Below are positions 15,206 to 25,758 of a DNA stretch of 64,000 nt, in pieces (positions within the stretch are counted from its first letter, which is position 1; every line of letters starts with the position of its first letter). The stretch comes from a virus, in IMG/VR virus record IMGVR_UViG_3300025011_000041, positions 1-64,000 of that record; one strand, given 5' to 3'. Under the pieces are notes generated by a model. The model was not told where the DNA came from. It searched no databases and saw only the letters and a list, made by a program, of their open reading frames with translations. The position numbers and the translations under genes are program-made.

Positions 15206-18200
15206 ATGACAACAACATATACTGTTGGTGCAAAAATAATAATTAATTATGATCAGTCTGAAATTAAAACTACAATCGAACGTTTACAAAATTTTGTTAA
15301 AGCGAATCCAATTACTATTAGCAATATCAAAATAGATTCAACCTCTTTAAATAATATAAAAACAAACTTAGAAAAAATGTCTATAAAATTAGATAATGTA
15401 TCAATAAATAATATTAAAATACCTTCTAATACTACCAAAGAATTAAAGAGTAAAATAGAGTCAATATCTTTTAAACTTGGAAATTTAAAACTTGATACCT
15501 CTAAGATTGATGGAAAGAAAATTGATATATCCTTACGTGTCCCCAATTCTGAAATTACAAAATTAAAACAACAGATAGAAGGACTTAGACCAGTAATTAA
15601 GGTTCAAGTTCAGGGACAAAATACAGTTGCTACTCCAGGATCAGGTTCTTTAGCACAAGCAAAAACTTTTGCAGATAGTTTAACTACTGCTGGACAATAT
15701 AAAGGGAATACAATAATTAGTTATGATTATGATCAAGCTGGAAAATTAATTGCTGTATTAAAAAATGCACAGAATGAAACTATAAGACTGAAATATCAAT
15801 TTGACGAAGCAAGTAAATCGTTTCAGCAAATTGGCTCAAGTACAAAAGTTCCAGACTTACTTAATCAATCAACGATTGCAGCACAAAAAACTTTTAGTGA
15901 CCTAAAGAACATTACCACTCAATTTAATGTTCTTAAACAGCAATCAGGAAGCAATCCTATTGATTTTAAGACTCAAAAATTAGTTCCTGATTTAGAGATG
16001 TTGAATGCAAAATTAAAAACATTGAGTACGGGTATGCAACAAGTTACTCAAACTTATAAACTTAATGATACTCAGACAATGAGTGTTTCTGGAAATTATA
16101 ATATGCTTAGAGGACAAATGGATTCTTTAAGTACATCTACAGGTAACTTAGCAAATAGACAAATAGGATTAGGAGAAGCCACATCTGTTGCCCTGCAACG
16201 GTTTCCTCTATGGATAGCAGTATCTACGCTAGTAATGTCTAGCCTACATAAGCTTTCTGAGTCATTTGAGTTTATGTCTGGTCAAAGTAAATTATTTACA
16301 AATTTACAGTTGGAAATGTCTGACACTAATTTAGTTTTTAGCGAAATAACTAATACTGCAAATAAATTTGCAACTGAAATGGGAGCAACAACAGATACGG
16401 TTATGAAAGCCATAGCTGTATTCGGAACGTACACCTCTACAATTGATGAGGTTTTAACTAAAAGCCGAAGTGCGGTAACTCTTAGTTCCATCACTGGACA
16501 GGGAATCGAGCAGACCAGTGACGAACTTATGGGGGTAATGACACAATATCGTTTAACTGCAAATGAAATTACAGGTGTAACAGATTCTATTCTTGGAGCG
16601 GCCCGGATGCTTCAATTGGACTTCCCTAAAGGTGTGGCAGAAATTTCCAGTGGATTAAGAACTGTTGGTAGCGTGGCAAAAGACGCAGGGTTGAATATTG
16701 CCGAAACAACGGGAATTTTGTCGACAATGATCGAAGTTACGAGACGTAGTGGAAGTGAAAATGCCAATGCATTGAGAACCGTTATCAGTAGAATATCAAA
16801 CGTAGGTGAAGAATCAAATCCAGAAGAGTTTAAAGGTATCGAAAAGAAATTCAATGACATTGGAGTGGCAATTAAATCATCCTCTGATACAATTTTACCC
16901 ATGGGAAATATTTTGTCGAATCTTAGCGAAAAATGGAAGGTTTTAAATGATGTCGAACGTCAGTCAATAGCTACCGCAGCAGCGGGAATTTATAGAAGAA
17001 ATGCCTTCATATCACTTATGACTAATTACGACAAAGTTCTACAAAATACTACTGCTGCCCAAGAAAGCGAGGGCGTAACAGCACAAAAACAAGAAATATA
17101 TAATAATTCTTTGGCCGCCAGCGTTCAAAGATTGACATCAGCGTGGGAATTGTTTTATTTGAATTCAATAAACACTGACACTTGGAAAAACATGGTAGAT
17201 GGTTTAACTGTTGTAATATCTGGTTTTGCAAAATTTGCTGATGTGATTGGTGGAATACCTACAATATTATCCACAGTTGTCCTAACCGCATCATTGTTTT
17301 CCACTAAATTCCAAGGATTTATGAGCAGGTCATTTTTAATTGCTCCAATGTTAGCATTTAAGGCGTCTGTATTAGAAACAGCAGTAGTTATGAGACAATT
17401 TAGTGGATATGCTAACACTTGGAGGGCAAATCCATTTATCGTTGGTTTTGAAATGGCAAAAACATCAGTTTTAAGTTATATAACGAGTATTCGTTTGGCA
17501 ACTGTGCAACAAACAGCAATGGGCAGGACTGGATGGGCCAATGCATTAGGCGTTGCTATTACAGGAATTAACACAGCAATGAGATCGTTAACAACTTCGA
17601 CAATTGCAGCAAGAGTTGCTATGTCTGCATTTCAGGCAGTTTCTACATTAGGATTGTCAGTTGCTCTTATGTTCATAATTGGAAAAGTAATGAATCTTGC
17701 TGATTCTTGGATTCATGCAGATGAAAAAGCAAAAGAAGCATTTGATACTTTAACAAAATCAATTCAATCTTTAAAACAAGAAACTTCTGAATTACCTTCT
17801 CTTATATCTTCTTACGAAGAATTATTTGATAAGTTAGGAAAAACTACCGAGGAAAAGGAAGAATTAGCAACAACAACAGCAAAATTATCAGCACTTTTTG
17901 GAGATTCTGTAATTCAACTAGATTCTGAAGGAAAAGCAATTGAAGTTGACATAGAATATGTCAAGCAATTAACTCAAGCTAAAAAAGATTTATTAATTGT
18001 TCAACAACAAGAATTAGCATCTAAATTTGAATCTATGGGTAAAGATCAATATGATGAAATATTAACCAAACAAAATAGAATTAAAGAAATTAATGCAGAA
18101 ATTACAAAGCAAAATGATAAGATTGCTAACTTGGAGAGTTATGATAATGCTAATCCTGATGATGTAATAGGAATAACTATAGATAATAAAAGAATAGAGT

Positions 18201-21200
18201 CATATAAAAAAACTTTAGCAGAATTATCTATAGAAAGAACAAAACTAACAGGTGAGAGTTCTGAAATCCAAAAAACATTATCTCAAGAAGCATACGCTTT
18301 TGATCAATCTACTGAGTCATCTAATAAATTAAGTCAAAGTTTAATTAATAATTTATCAAAAGCAACTTTCGATTCTGGTAAAGGATTTAATGATCTTTTA
18401 TCTGTAATGGGAGTATTCAGTAAATCAGATGTATCAGAAGTATTTAAAAGAATATCTGAAGATATGACTAAAGGAACTACTACTGAAAAAGCAAAAGAAG
18501 ATATTAAAGATATGGAATCTGCTTTAAATAAATATGGTGTTGAGGCAGATATAGCAACTAAAATTATTAAATATTTTAATAATGCTATAAAATTAGATAA
18601 TGCACCAGAAACAATAACCAATCTAAAAGACATGACAGTATCATCCAAAGAATTAGCTGATAGCCTCAAAGATGTTACTTCTGTGGCAACTGATGTTTCA
18701 AAAGCCATGGAGGAATATAATGAGACAGGAAAGTTATCAGCATCAACAATTGTAGATTTAGTTACAAAATATCCAGAACTAATTGATCAATTGAAAGTAG
18801 AAAATGGACAACTAACACTCAATAAAGAAGCAGTTCAAGGTTTGTTAGATGTTCGTATCAATGGGATGATAACTGCTCTTGAGGCAGAAAAAACATTTAC
18901 TACTAATCAAGCTGAACAAACTAAAGTAAGAATTAGTAATCTTATAGCAGAAGCAGAAGCAATAAGACAAAGAAATAATGCTCTTAATGCACTTCCTACT
19001 TTTTTAAGCAAACCAACTTTAAACCCTAGCACTGGAACTATATGGCTTAATGAAGAAGACAAGATAAGAGCAGAAGCAAATGCTTTACAGTCACAACTTA
19101 ATGCAGATAATGGCGTAGATGATAAAATCAACGCAATGAAAGCATTGTTAGGTAATATAAAATCGGCAGCAAATTCCGGAAGTTATAATCCTTATAAAAA
19201 AGAAAAAGACGACAAATCCCAAGAACTCTCAATAGAGTCCACAACCCAAGCCTTAATAACCCAAATCCAACAAGAATACCTCCTCCAAAAAGCTAAATCA
19301 GACTCAATCCAAAAAGACCTAACCCAAGCACAATCCCAAAAAGATTATGCAAAAACACTTGAACTTACTAATTCTTTAATCGCATCACAAAGAACAGAAA
19401 TGGAATTATTACAAACAGCTCGTTCAAAAATAAATCAACTAAAAGATTCTGCAATTTCAACTGCATCATCTCAATTTGGAAATGTAAGTGATAGATGGTT
19501 CATTGGGAATGACAACCAGAAAAGCGCATCTTTTATAGAAGAACACAATAAAGCATCCGAAGATACTCGTAAAATAATGGATGAAACATTTGATTCACTT
19601 CAATTACTTCGTAATGCTTGGATGTCAAATAAATCTTCCATGGAAGAAACCCTCATTACCCAAAAAGCATTCGCAAAACAATCCCGTGAAGACCTAATAA
19701 AATCCCTAGAAGAACAATCTCAAGCTCTATCATCCTCCGAAACATCCAAACTCGACCAATCCTTCCAAAACCTTGACATTGAATTATGGATAAAGAAAAA
19801 TGTCTCTGCAACAAAAACATGGGCAGAAACAATCTCAGAACTCCAAGAAGAACTCTCAAAATTAGGTAATCCAACAACATTAGAAGGTCAGAAAAAGTTT
19901 AATGAATTAATGGTTCAGTCTGCAAAATTAGCTGCAGATGCTAAAAAAGCAGAAGATGAATATGCTAAATCCGTAGATAAAATGAGACAAGAAAAATTAT
20001 TTGAATCTACTGATGCAAATCTCCAAGAAATAATGGATAAAATTGATGCTGTAGACCAAGAACAACAACTATCAAAAGGTGGAATATCTTCAGCAGTACC
20101 TAAAATTGATATGGAGATTGTCCCTCGCATCGATTATAAAACAGTTCAAGAGGCAATCGACGAAATTCCTAAACCTAATGAAGACCTCTACTCGTATAAA
20201 CCTCCACTCTCCTTCGTTGAATTCATAAATAACGAATTCACAAACGCAGTATCTCTTGCTAATACTACTATCTCTGACCTAAAATCAAAAATTACTGCAT
20301 TAGGTGCAGTTACTCCTGAGAATAAAGATCAAATCTTATCCTATTATAAACAAATTCAAGATCAAGTTCAAACATTATCTGATGTTGCTAAAAATGCTCA
20401 AGATTCACTTCAATTAAAACTCTCTACTGGTGAAATATCCCAAGAAGATTTTAATAATAAAATGCAAGCAATTCAATCTGCTTCAATCGAAGTCCTTGCA
20501 ATTCCTAAAATTCAAATTACAGCAGAAGCAACTGAAGGAATCAATAAACTTCAAGAATCTATGAAAAATATTGTTGTTGATGCTGATACAAAACTTGCAG
20601 ATGATAAATTATTAGCATTAATTAGTAAAAATTATGAAACCATTATCACAGCAAATTTAGATGATATTGCAGCACAGCAAGCAATATTAATGTTACAACA
20701 ACCAACTTCTTCTATTCATACTATTTATGTTCAAACCGCAGAAGGAGAAAAGCCAGAAGGTTTTGCAAAAGGAACTAATTCTTCGCCCTCTGGATTAGCT
20801 ATAATCTCAGAAAAAGGTAGAGAATTAATAAAACTTCCAAATGGATCAATTTACTTATCTGGTGATAATGGAGCAGAATTAGTAAATCTTCCAGAAGGAA
20901 CCCAAATAACACCTAATTCAGAAACTGAAAAAATACTAAAATCTAATAATGGTAAAATCCCTGCATATGCCGATGGCACAGGTTCCCATGTCACTGATAT
21001 GGATTTTCTCAACTCAAGTGCAAAAGAATTTTCCGAAGCAATTACTGATCTTACTAAAGTAATTTCCAAATCCTCAAAACTAGTCGATGCAGACAATAAA
21101 GCAGTAGAAAATTCAAATAAGAAGATTGATAAATTTCAGGCAATCATAGATAAGTATTCTGGTTCAGAATACGCAGGTTCTAGAAAAGCTGAAAGAAAAG

Positions 21201-24200
21201 TCGAATCTGCTCAAAGAGGACTTGATAAAGAAGCATCTAAAAATGAGAAATTGGTAACAAAAGCGGAATCAGACCAAGCTATCCTTGATACTCAAAATGC
21301 TACCCGAACCGATTACACCCAAAAACTCATTGCAACTCAAAAAGCAATGGCTAATTTAAATTCTTCACAATATATTGAACAAAAAATTGATCTTTATCAA
21401 GAAGCGATAACTGTTGCATCAACAAATATTGACAAATTATATGAATCTATTGCCAAATATCAAAATGATGACGGCACTTATCAAGACAATGCAACCACAA
21501 GAGATGTTTTGGGTAAAATTAAATCATATTTTGAAGCTGAAAAAAGTGCTCAATTATCAATCAAACAATTAGTAAAAGAAAGATTCGAGGCTGAGTATGA
21601 AGGATTTGAGAAAGTCCAAAAGCTTGAAGAAGACAGAATCTCATATTTGCAAAAAACTTTAGATTATCAAAAATTAATTGGCGCAAGCGTTGAAGATCAA
21701 TTAGCTACTGAGCAGGAAATCTTAAAATCAGAAAAAGGCGAACAATCTTCACTCAAATTGGAAAAAGTGAAAGCAGAAAGAGATAAGAAGAATGCAAAGA
21801 ATAGGGTAAAATCAGACTTGGCTCTTGTAGATCCAAATTATACTGAAGCTGATTTAAATAATGCTTTAGCAAATTCCGAAGAATATCAACTAGCGTCTGA
21901 TAAGCTGGATGATGTGAATTCAAGATTACTAGATACTAAAATCGCTATTTCTCAAACTGTTCAAGATATCGCTAATCTAGACTTGGAAAAAGAACTAAGA
22001 CCTATGACAAATAATTTGGAAAAGCTCGACTTGGCTGAAAAATTACTTGATGATGACGATTTACAAGGCAAATTAGACAATGCAAAAGATAAACTTAAAA
22101 CCTTTGTTAATGAACAATCTGAACTTCAAGATCAAATTGATAATATTGACACATATCATCCTGAAATGAATGATCAAGAAAAAGCTACTTTTATTGCTAG
22201 TTTAAAAAGCAAATTAGGAGAAGTAAAAGTAAATGAAAAAGAAATTCAGGATGTAATTGCTCAAACTTATCAAGAGATTGCTAATTTAAATGTTGATAAT
22301 TTATTAAAACCCATGACAGACGATTTGGATAAACTAGACCTTGCTGATAAATTACTTGATGATGATGACTTGCAAGGTAAATTAGACATTGCTAATACGA
22401 AACTTAAAGATTTTGTAAATGAACAAGTAATTCTTCAAGATCAAATTAACAATGTTGATACATTACATCCTGAAATGAACGCTGAGGATAAAGCAACTTT
22501 TGTAGATGGATTAAAGAAAAAACTAGCAGATGCAAAAGTTAGTGCAAAAGAGATTCAGGACACAATTGATCAAACTTTGCAAGATATGGATAATCTTAAT
22601 TATACTAATTTATTAAAACCTTTTAAGGATACTATATCTAATCTTGAAGTTTTGTTAAAATTACTTGATGAAAATGATTTTGCAGGTAGTATAGAAAATA
22701 TCGGAAAACAAATGGAAGCAGAATCTTCTGTAATTGATAAGATTAAACAAAAAATTGCAGAGACAATTGCAGATACATCTTTAACTGCTGAAGACAAATC
22801 TGAAAAACTAGATAAATATTCAACTGATTTAAATGAAGCAGAATTAGCAATGAAAGGTTTAATAGAAGCATCAGAAGATTTTGAGAATAAAACTCTTGCA
22901 AAAGCATTTAATACTCAATATGAATCAATTGAGAAAACAATTTTCAATGGTAGTACAGAGCAAGAAGCACAAGATGCTTTAAATCAAAGAATTGCTTTAC
23001 AAGACAAATATCTTGATGGTGCTGAAAAAGATTTAGAAATTGGTAAAATAAGAACTCAAATTCAATCAGAAGGATTAATTTTAACTGCTGAACAAACTGC
23101 TTTATTAAATACTCAAGGAAAAATTGAGAAATCTTCAATTGAACGATTGCAAAAACAACTTGATATTCAACAATTGCAATTAAAAGTACAAAATCTTATG
23201 GAACAAAAAACCATTCAACAAATGACTAAGAATGCAGATGGTACATGGGATTTTACTTATGTTGCAGATCAAACTGCAATTGATCAAGCACAAGAAGAAT
23301 TAGCAAATAAGAGAATAGAATTAATAAATTTTGAGGAAGATCAAGTAAATACAGCAGATCAAAATGCACTTTCTGAAAAGAGCAAATATTTAAATAAAGT
23401 TAAGGCGATAATGGATAAGGCTCAAAATGGTGAATATGCCAGCATGGAAGAATTTACTAATGCTATGAGTACCCTTAATCAAGAATATCTAGGTGGTATG
23501 GGATTAGAAAATTCAACAGAATGGAATAATATTTATAATGCTACTCAGACTAATTTAAATAATATTTCTAGTGCATATTCAACTTATGTTGGAAATATGG
23601 AATCGTTGGCTGAAAAGGCAAAACAGGCATATAAGGATATTTTTGAATCACAAAATTCTATAACAACAGTAAATGAAACTGCTCCAGTAGCCCCAGTTGT
23701 TGTTGCTGATACATCAACTGCTCCCGTGGTTGGAAATACATCTAATACTGCTCCAGAACCTGTTTCTGATGAATATATACCATATACACCATTAGATGTC
23801 ATAGCAGTTAATACTACAGTTGTCGTTTCAGATACATCTAATTCAACAGTTGATAATACAGACAACCTACAGTATGGTCAATCTAATCCTAATATAAGAA
23901 GGAAAATTACAGGATCATATGCTGAAGGGGGAGTAAGTACAGAAACTGGTTTAGCGATGCTTCACGGGACTCCTTCATCATCCGAAGTAATATTTAATTC
24001 AGGTCAAGCAAAGAAATTATATGATTTAGTTAAAAGTATACCTAATGGATTTGATTTGAGTAAAATTCCGATGGTAAATATGCTAAATAATTTTAAGCCA
24101 TTAGATATAGCGAGTAATTTAATTAGTAAAACTAGTCAAAGTGTGAGCAATACATTTAATATTGATAAGTTAGAATTTCCGAATATAAAATCTGGAGGTG

Positions 24201-24259
24201 ATGTGGATTTGTTGATTCAGGGTCTCAACAGTTATGCGATTCAGTATTCTAAGAAATAA
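15206..24259 (+). CDS. Giant phage tail tape measure protein (3017 aa)
   Basis: Starts at ATG 15206 after AAGGTGGTGA. Residues about 360-620 match the TP901/PhageMin_Tail core (MSGQSKLFTNL, SSITGQGIEQTSDELMGVMT, FPKGVAEISSGLRTVGSVAK). Hydrophobic segments follow near 670-830, then long coiled coils. Near residue 1850 is the usual tail motif LAIISEKGRELIKLPNGS; a second one (YAEGGVSTETGLAMLHGTPS) is near the C-terminus. A 103-residue repeat occurs near 2256-2490. Tape measures set tail length; at about 0.15 nm per residue this predicts roughly 450 nm. GC content is higher in the core domain than in the flanks, which suggests domain swapping. Confidence 0.95.
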   Translation: MTTTYTVGAKIIINYDQSEIKTTIERLQNFVKANPITISNIKIDSTSLNNIKTNLEKMSIKLDNVSINNIKIPSNTTKELKSKIESISFKLGNLKLDTSKIDGKKIDISLRVPNSEITKLKQQIEGLRPVIKVQVQGQNTVATPGSGSLAQAKTFADSLTTAGQYKGNTIISYDYDQAGKLIAVLKNAQNETIRLKYQFDEASKSFQQIGSSTKVPDLLNQSTIAAQKTFSDLKNITTQFNVLKQQSGSNPIDFKTQKLVPDLEMLNAKLKTLSTGMQQVTQTYKLNDTQTMSVSGNYNMLRGQMDSLSTSTGNLANRQIGLGEATSVALQRFPLWIAVSTLVMSSLHKLSESFEFMSGQSKLFTNLQLEMSDTNLVFSEITNTANKFATEMGATTDTVMKAIAVFGTYTSTIDEVLTKSRSAVTLSSITGQGIEQTSDELMGVMTQYRLTANEITGVTDSILGAARMLQLDFPKGVAEISSGLRTVGSVAKDAGLNIAETTGILSTMIEVTRRSGSENANALRTVISRISNVGEESNPEEFKGIEKKFNDIGVAIKSSSDTILPMGNILSNLSEKWKVLNDVERQSIATAAAGIYRRNAFISLMTNYDKVLQNTTAAQESEGVTAQKQEIYNNSLAASVQRLTSAWELFYLNSINTDTWKNMVDGLTVVISGFAKFADVIGGIPTILSTVVLTASLFSTKFQGFMSRSFLIAPMLAFKASVLETAVVMRQFSGYANTWRANPFIVGFEMAKTSVLSYITSIRLATVQQTAMGRTGWANALGVAITGINTAMRSLTTSTIAARVAMSAFQAVSTLGLSVALMFIIGKVMNLADSWIHADEKAKEAFDTLTKSIQSLKQETSELPSLISSYEELFDKLGKTTEEKEELATTTAKLSALFGDSVIQLDSEGKAIEVDIEYVKQLTQAKKDLLIVQQQELASKFESMGKDQYDEILTKQNRIKEINAEITKQNDKIANLESYDNANPDDVIGITIDNKRIESYKKTLAELSIERTKLTGESSEIQKTLSQEAYAFDQSTESSNKLSQSLINNLSKATFDSGKGFNDLLSVMGVFSKSDVSEVFKRISEDMTKGTTTEKAKEDIKDMESALNKYGVEADIATKIIKYFNNAIKLDNAPETITNLKDMTVSSKELADSLKDVTSVATDVSKAMEEYNETGKLSASTIVDLVTKYPELIDQLKVENGQLTLNKEAVQGLLDVRINGMITALEAEKTFTTNQAEQTKVRISNLIAEAEAIRQRNNALNALPTFLSKPTLNPSTGTIWLNEEDKIRAEANALQSQLNADNGVDDKINAMKALLGNIKSAANSGSYNPYKKEKDDKSQELSIESTTQALITQIQQEYLLQKAKSDSIQKDLTQAQSQKDYAKTLELTNSLIASQRTEMELLQTARSKINQLKDSAISTASSQFGNVSDRWFIGNDNQKSASFIEEHNKASEDTRKIMDETFDSLQLLRNAWMSNKSSMEETLITQKAFAKQSREDLIKSLEEQSQALSSSETSKLDQSFQNLDIELWIKKNVSATKTWAETISELQEELSKLGNPTTLEGQKKFNELMVQSAKLAADAKKAEDEYAKSVDKMRQEKLFESTDANLQEIMDKIDAVDQEQQLSKGGISSAVPKIDMEIVPRIDYKTVQEAIDEIPKPNEDLYSYKPPLSFVEFINNEFTNAVSLANTTISDLKSKITALGAVTPENKDQILSYYKQIQDQVQTLSDVAKNAQDSLQLKLSTGEISQEDFNNKMQAIQSASIEVLAIPKIQITAEATEGINKLQESMKNIVVDADTKLADDKLLALISKNYETIITANLDDIAAQQAILMLQQPTSSIHTIYVQTAEGEKPEGFAKGTNSSPSGLAIISEKGRELIKLPNGSIYLSGDNGAELVNLPEGTQITPNSETEKILKSNNGKIPAYADGTGSHVTDMDFLNSSAKEFSEAITDLTKVISKSSKLVDADNKAVENSNKKIDKFQAIIDKYSGSEYAGSRKAERKVESAQRGLDKEASKNEKLVTKAESDQAILDTQNATRTDYTQKLIATQKAMANLNSSQYIEQKIDLYQEAITVASTNIDKLYESIAKYQNDDGTYQDNATTRDVLGKIKSYFEAEKSAQLSIKQLVKERFEAEYEGFEKVQKLEEDRISYLQKTLDYQKLIGASVEDQLATEQEILKSEKGEQSSLKLEKVKAERDKKNAKNRVKSDLALVDPNYTEADLNNALANSEEYQLASDKLDDVNSRLLDTKIAISQTVQDIANLDLEKELRPMTNNLEKLDLAEKLLDDDDLQGKLDNAKDKLKTFVNEQSELQDQIDNIDTYHPEMNDQEKATFIASLKSKLGEVKVNEKEIQDVIAQTYQEIANLNVDNLLKPMTDDLDKLDLADKLLDDDDLQGKLDIANTKLKDFVNEQVILQDQINNVDTLHPEMNAEDKATFVDGLKKKLADAKVSAKEIQDTIDQTLQDMDNLNYTNLLKPFKDTISNLEVLLKLLDENDFAGSIENIGKQMEAESSVIDKIKQKIAETIADTSLTAEDKSEKLDKYSTDLNEAELAMKGLIEASEDFENKTLAKAFNTQYESIEKTIFNGSTEQEAQDALNQRIALQDKYLDGAEKDLEIGKIRTQIQSEGLILTAEQTALLNTQGKIEKSSIERLQKQLDIQQLQLKVQNLMEQKTIQQMTKNADGTWDFTYVADQTAIDQAQEELANKRIELINFEEDQVNTADQNALSEKSKYLNKVKAIMDKAQNGEYASMEEFTNAMSTLNQEYLGGMGLENSTEWNNIYNATQTNLNNISSAYSTYVGNMESLAEKAKQAYKDIFESQNSITTVNETAPVAPVVVADTSTAPVVGNTSNTAPEPVSDEYIPYTPLDVIAVNTTVVVSDTSNSTVDNTDNLQYGQSNPNIRRKITGSYAEGGVSTETGLAMLHGTPSSSEVIFNSGQAKKLYDLVKSIPNGFDLSKIPMVNMLNNFKPLDIASNLISKTSQSVSNTFNIDKLEFPNIKSGGDVDLLIQGLNSYAIQYSKK
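21972..22700 (+). repeat. 103-residue tandem repeat inside the tape measure gene
   Basis: Copies begin near 21972, 22281 and 22590 (309-nt period). Shared marks are L(R/K)PMT..L.KLDLA.KLLDDDDLQGKLD, then HPEMN and KEIQD. The third copy is partial (LLKPFKDTISNLEVLLKLLD). A more degenerate copy may precede the first. Confidence 0.85.
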
Positions 24260-24285
24260 AAGTTACAGTTTTATATGGTTTTGTG

Positions 24286-24321
24286 AAAAAGTTAGAGGAT
24301 TAATTTCTTCTAACTTTTTTA
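24286..24321 (+). terminator. Terminator after the tape measure gene
   Basis: AAAAAGTTAGA (24286-24296) pairs with TCTAACTTTTT (24309-24319). A strong stop here means the genes downstream need read-through or their own promoter. Confidence 0.75.
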
Positions 24322-24361
24322 TGATAAATAATCAGTGGTTAATAATTTAAGGAGGTAAATT

Positions 24362-24628
24362 ATGGCAAGAGGTCAAGGAAGAATTTCAGATAATGAATTG
24401 AATTCAGGATTAATAAATGAATTAGATACTAAAGCATTACAAAGTGGACTAGACAATTTAGCAGGAGAAGGTCGAACTACTGAAACAGTGAAGGGTGTTT
24501 CTGATACCCTTGCTCTACATCAGGCGGAAACTATGCCACATCGGTTTACAGATGGTGGAGTAGTTTATAGGTACGGATGGAAAGCAGTAAGCGGAGAACT
24601 ATCATTTATTTATGAGGCGGTGGTATAA
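24362..24628 (+). CDS. Small tail-region protein (88 aa)
   Basis: ATG 24362 follows AAGGAGGTAAATT. The sequence (MARGQGRISDNELNSGLINE..., YRYGWKAVSGELSFIYEAVV) resembles short proteins found next to tail tip genes in Bacillus and Paenibacillus phages, but I cannot name a domain. It begins a four-gene cassette (to 25899) with clearly higher GC than its surroundings and short or overlapping spacers, so it was probably acquired as a unit. Confidence 0.65.
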   Translation: MARGQGRISDNELNSGLINELDTKALQSGLDNLAGEGRTTETVKGVSDTLALHQAETMPHRFTDGGVVYRYGWKAVSGELSFIYEAVV

Positions 24629-25318
24629 ATGCCAGAGATATTACTTCCAACGAAAGCGCAAGTAGAAACTATAAACACTAAAGTAGGGACAAATGTTGAT
24701 GCTGGCGGAACTACTACATTATTTGCTAGACTAAAACAAATATATGATAATATTGTTGCAAATTTAGGTAGTAATGCTGATCCTTCAAGCGCAACTGGTA
24801 GTGTTCATGCAAAATTAAAGGATATAAGGGTTAACACTGGGGGTACGGATTGGAGCAAGTACCACTATTTTTCAACATACAGAAATTTAGCAGGGCAGGG
24901 CATTGGTAATAGGAACCGTTTTACTCCTACGCTAGTAAATACCTATCAACCTATTTTAAGTATTACAGGTAAAGGTTTTTTAAGTAGATATTTGGGAAGA
25001 TGGTCGGATGCAACAGTGACGGGATATTTTAAGATAACCCTTGATGGAATCGCGTTATATGAGGAAATACAAGGGAAATCTGAATCAGGCGGTAGATATA
25101 ATGGGTATATGTGCTTACTTGATAAAGGTGTTTACGACATTACTATACACGGCATTCCGCATAACGCAAATTTCCCCCAATCTATAATATCTGATAAGGG
25201 GAATATAATGGCTACTACAATGCCACTGTTCTTTAGCCAAAGTTGTTTAATCGAAGTAAAATGTAGCTCAACCAGTTATCCATTAGATTTTGAATATGCT
25301 GGAGGGACAGAAACATGA
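24629..25318 (+). CDS. Putative tail structural / receptor-binding protein
   Basis: Begins at ATG 24629 directly after the preceding stop, with GGCGGTGG upstream. The N-terminal 60 residues (PTKAQVETINTKVGTNVDAG, FARLKQIYDNIV) resemble the helical adaptor found in phage tail proteins of Bacillota. The remaining 160 residues look like a beta-rich globular domain (YQPILSITGKGFLSRYLGRW and IALYEEIQGKS). A C-terminal receptor-binding or decoration role fits, without a firm domain match. Base composition is near 42% GC. Confidence 0.55.
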   Translation: MPEILLPTKAQVETINTKVGTNVDAGGTTTLFARLKQIYDNIVANLGSNADPSSATGSVHAKLKDIRVNTGGTDWSKYHYFSTYRNLAGQGIGNRNRFTPTLVNTYQPILSITGKGFLSRYLGRWSDATVTGYFKITLDGIALYEEIQGKSESGGRYNGYMCLLDKGVYDITIHGIPHNANFPQSIISDKGNIMATTMPLFFSQSCLIEVKCSSTSYPLDFEYAGGTET

Positions 25319-25710
25319 CGCTAATGATTGAAAATGGAATAGTTTTTAGTATCAGGGTTGTGGGCACTACTATTATTAAAGAAAGTGTAAGTCCTGTAAT
25401 AGCACTAAAAGTTGAAGAGAATGAAACCCAATTAATCTACCGATGGGTGAAGTTTAACCCAACTTCTGAAGCATGGGAGGCGGATTCAGCTAATACTGAC
25501 CCGATCACGGTTGACGGAGTGGAGTACAGTCCTACAGACGGAAAAATAACTATCCCTAAAATACCTGAAAACGTAAGCGAATCCCTAACTATTGAAGAGC
25601 AACTAGCCCAGCTTAAAGACGATAACTCCAAACTTAAAGCTGATAACCTCACTATCATGGAAGTCCTCGCAACAATCTACGAAGGTATGTTAGAGAAAGG
25701 GACGGTATAG
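25315..25710 (+). CDS. Small tail-associated protein with C-terminal coiled coil
   Basis: Overlaps the previous stop by ATGA and has GGAGGGACA upstream. The first 85 residues are beta-like (MIENGIVFSIRVVGTTII...); the C-terminus is a short coiled coil (IEEQLAQLKDDNSKLKADNL). Proteins of this plan lie just before XkdX/CD1375-like small proteins in PBSX-type prophages, as here. Function unknown. Confidence 0.6.
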   Translation: MTLMIENGIVFSIRVVGTTIIKESVSPVIALKVEENETQLIYRWVKFNPTSEAWEADSANTDPITVDGVEYSPTDGKITIPKIPENVSESLTIEEQLAQLKDDNSKLKADNLTIMEVLATIYEGMLEKGTV

Positions 25711-25758
25711 GCAATGTTTAGTATTATCCTACTGCTATTGAGAGGAGGTGGTAATGTT

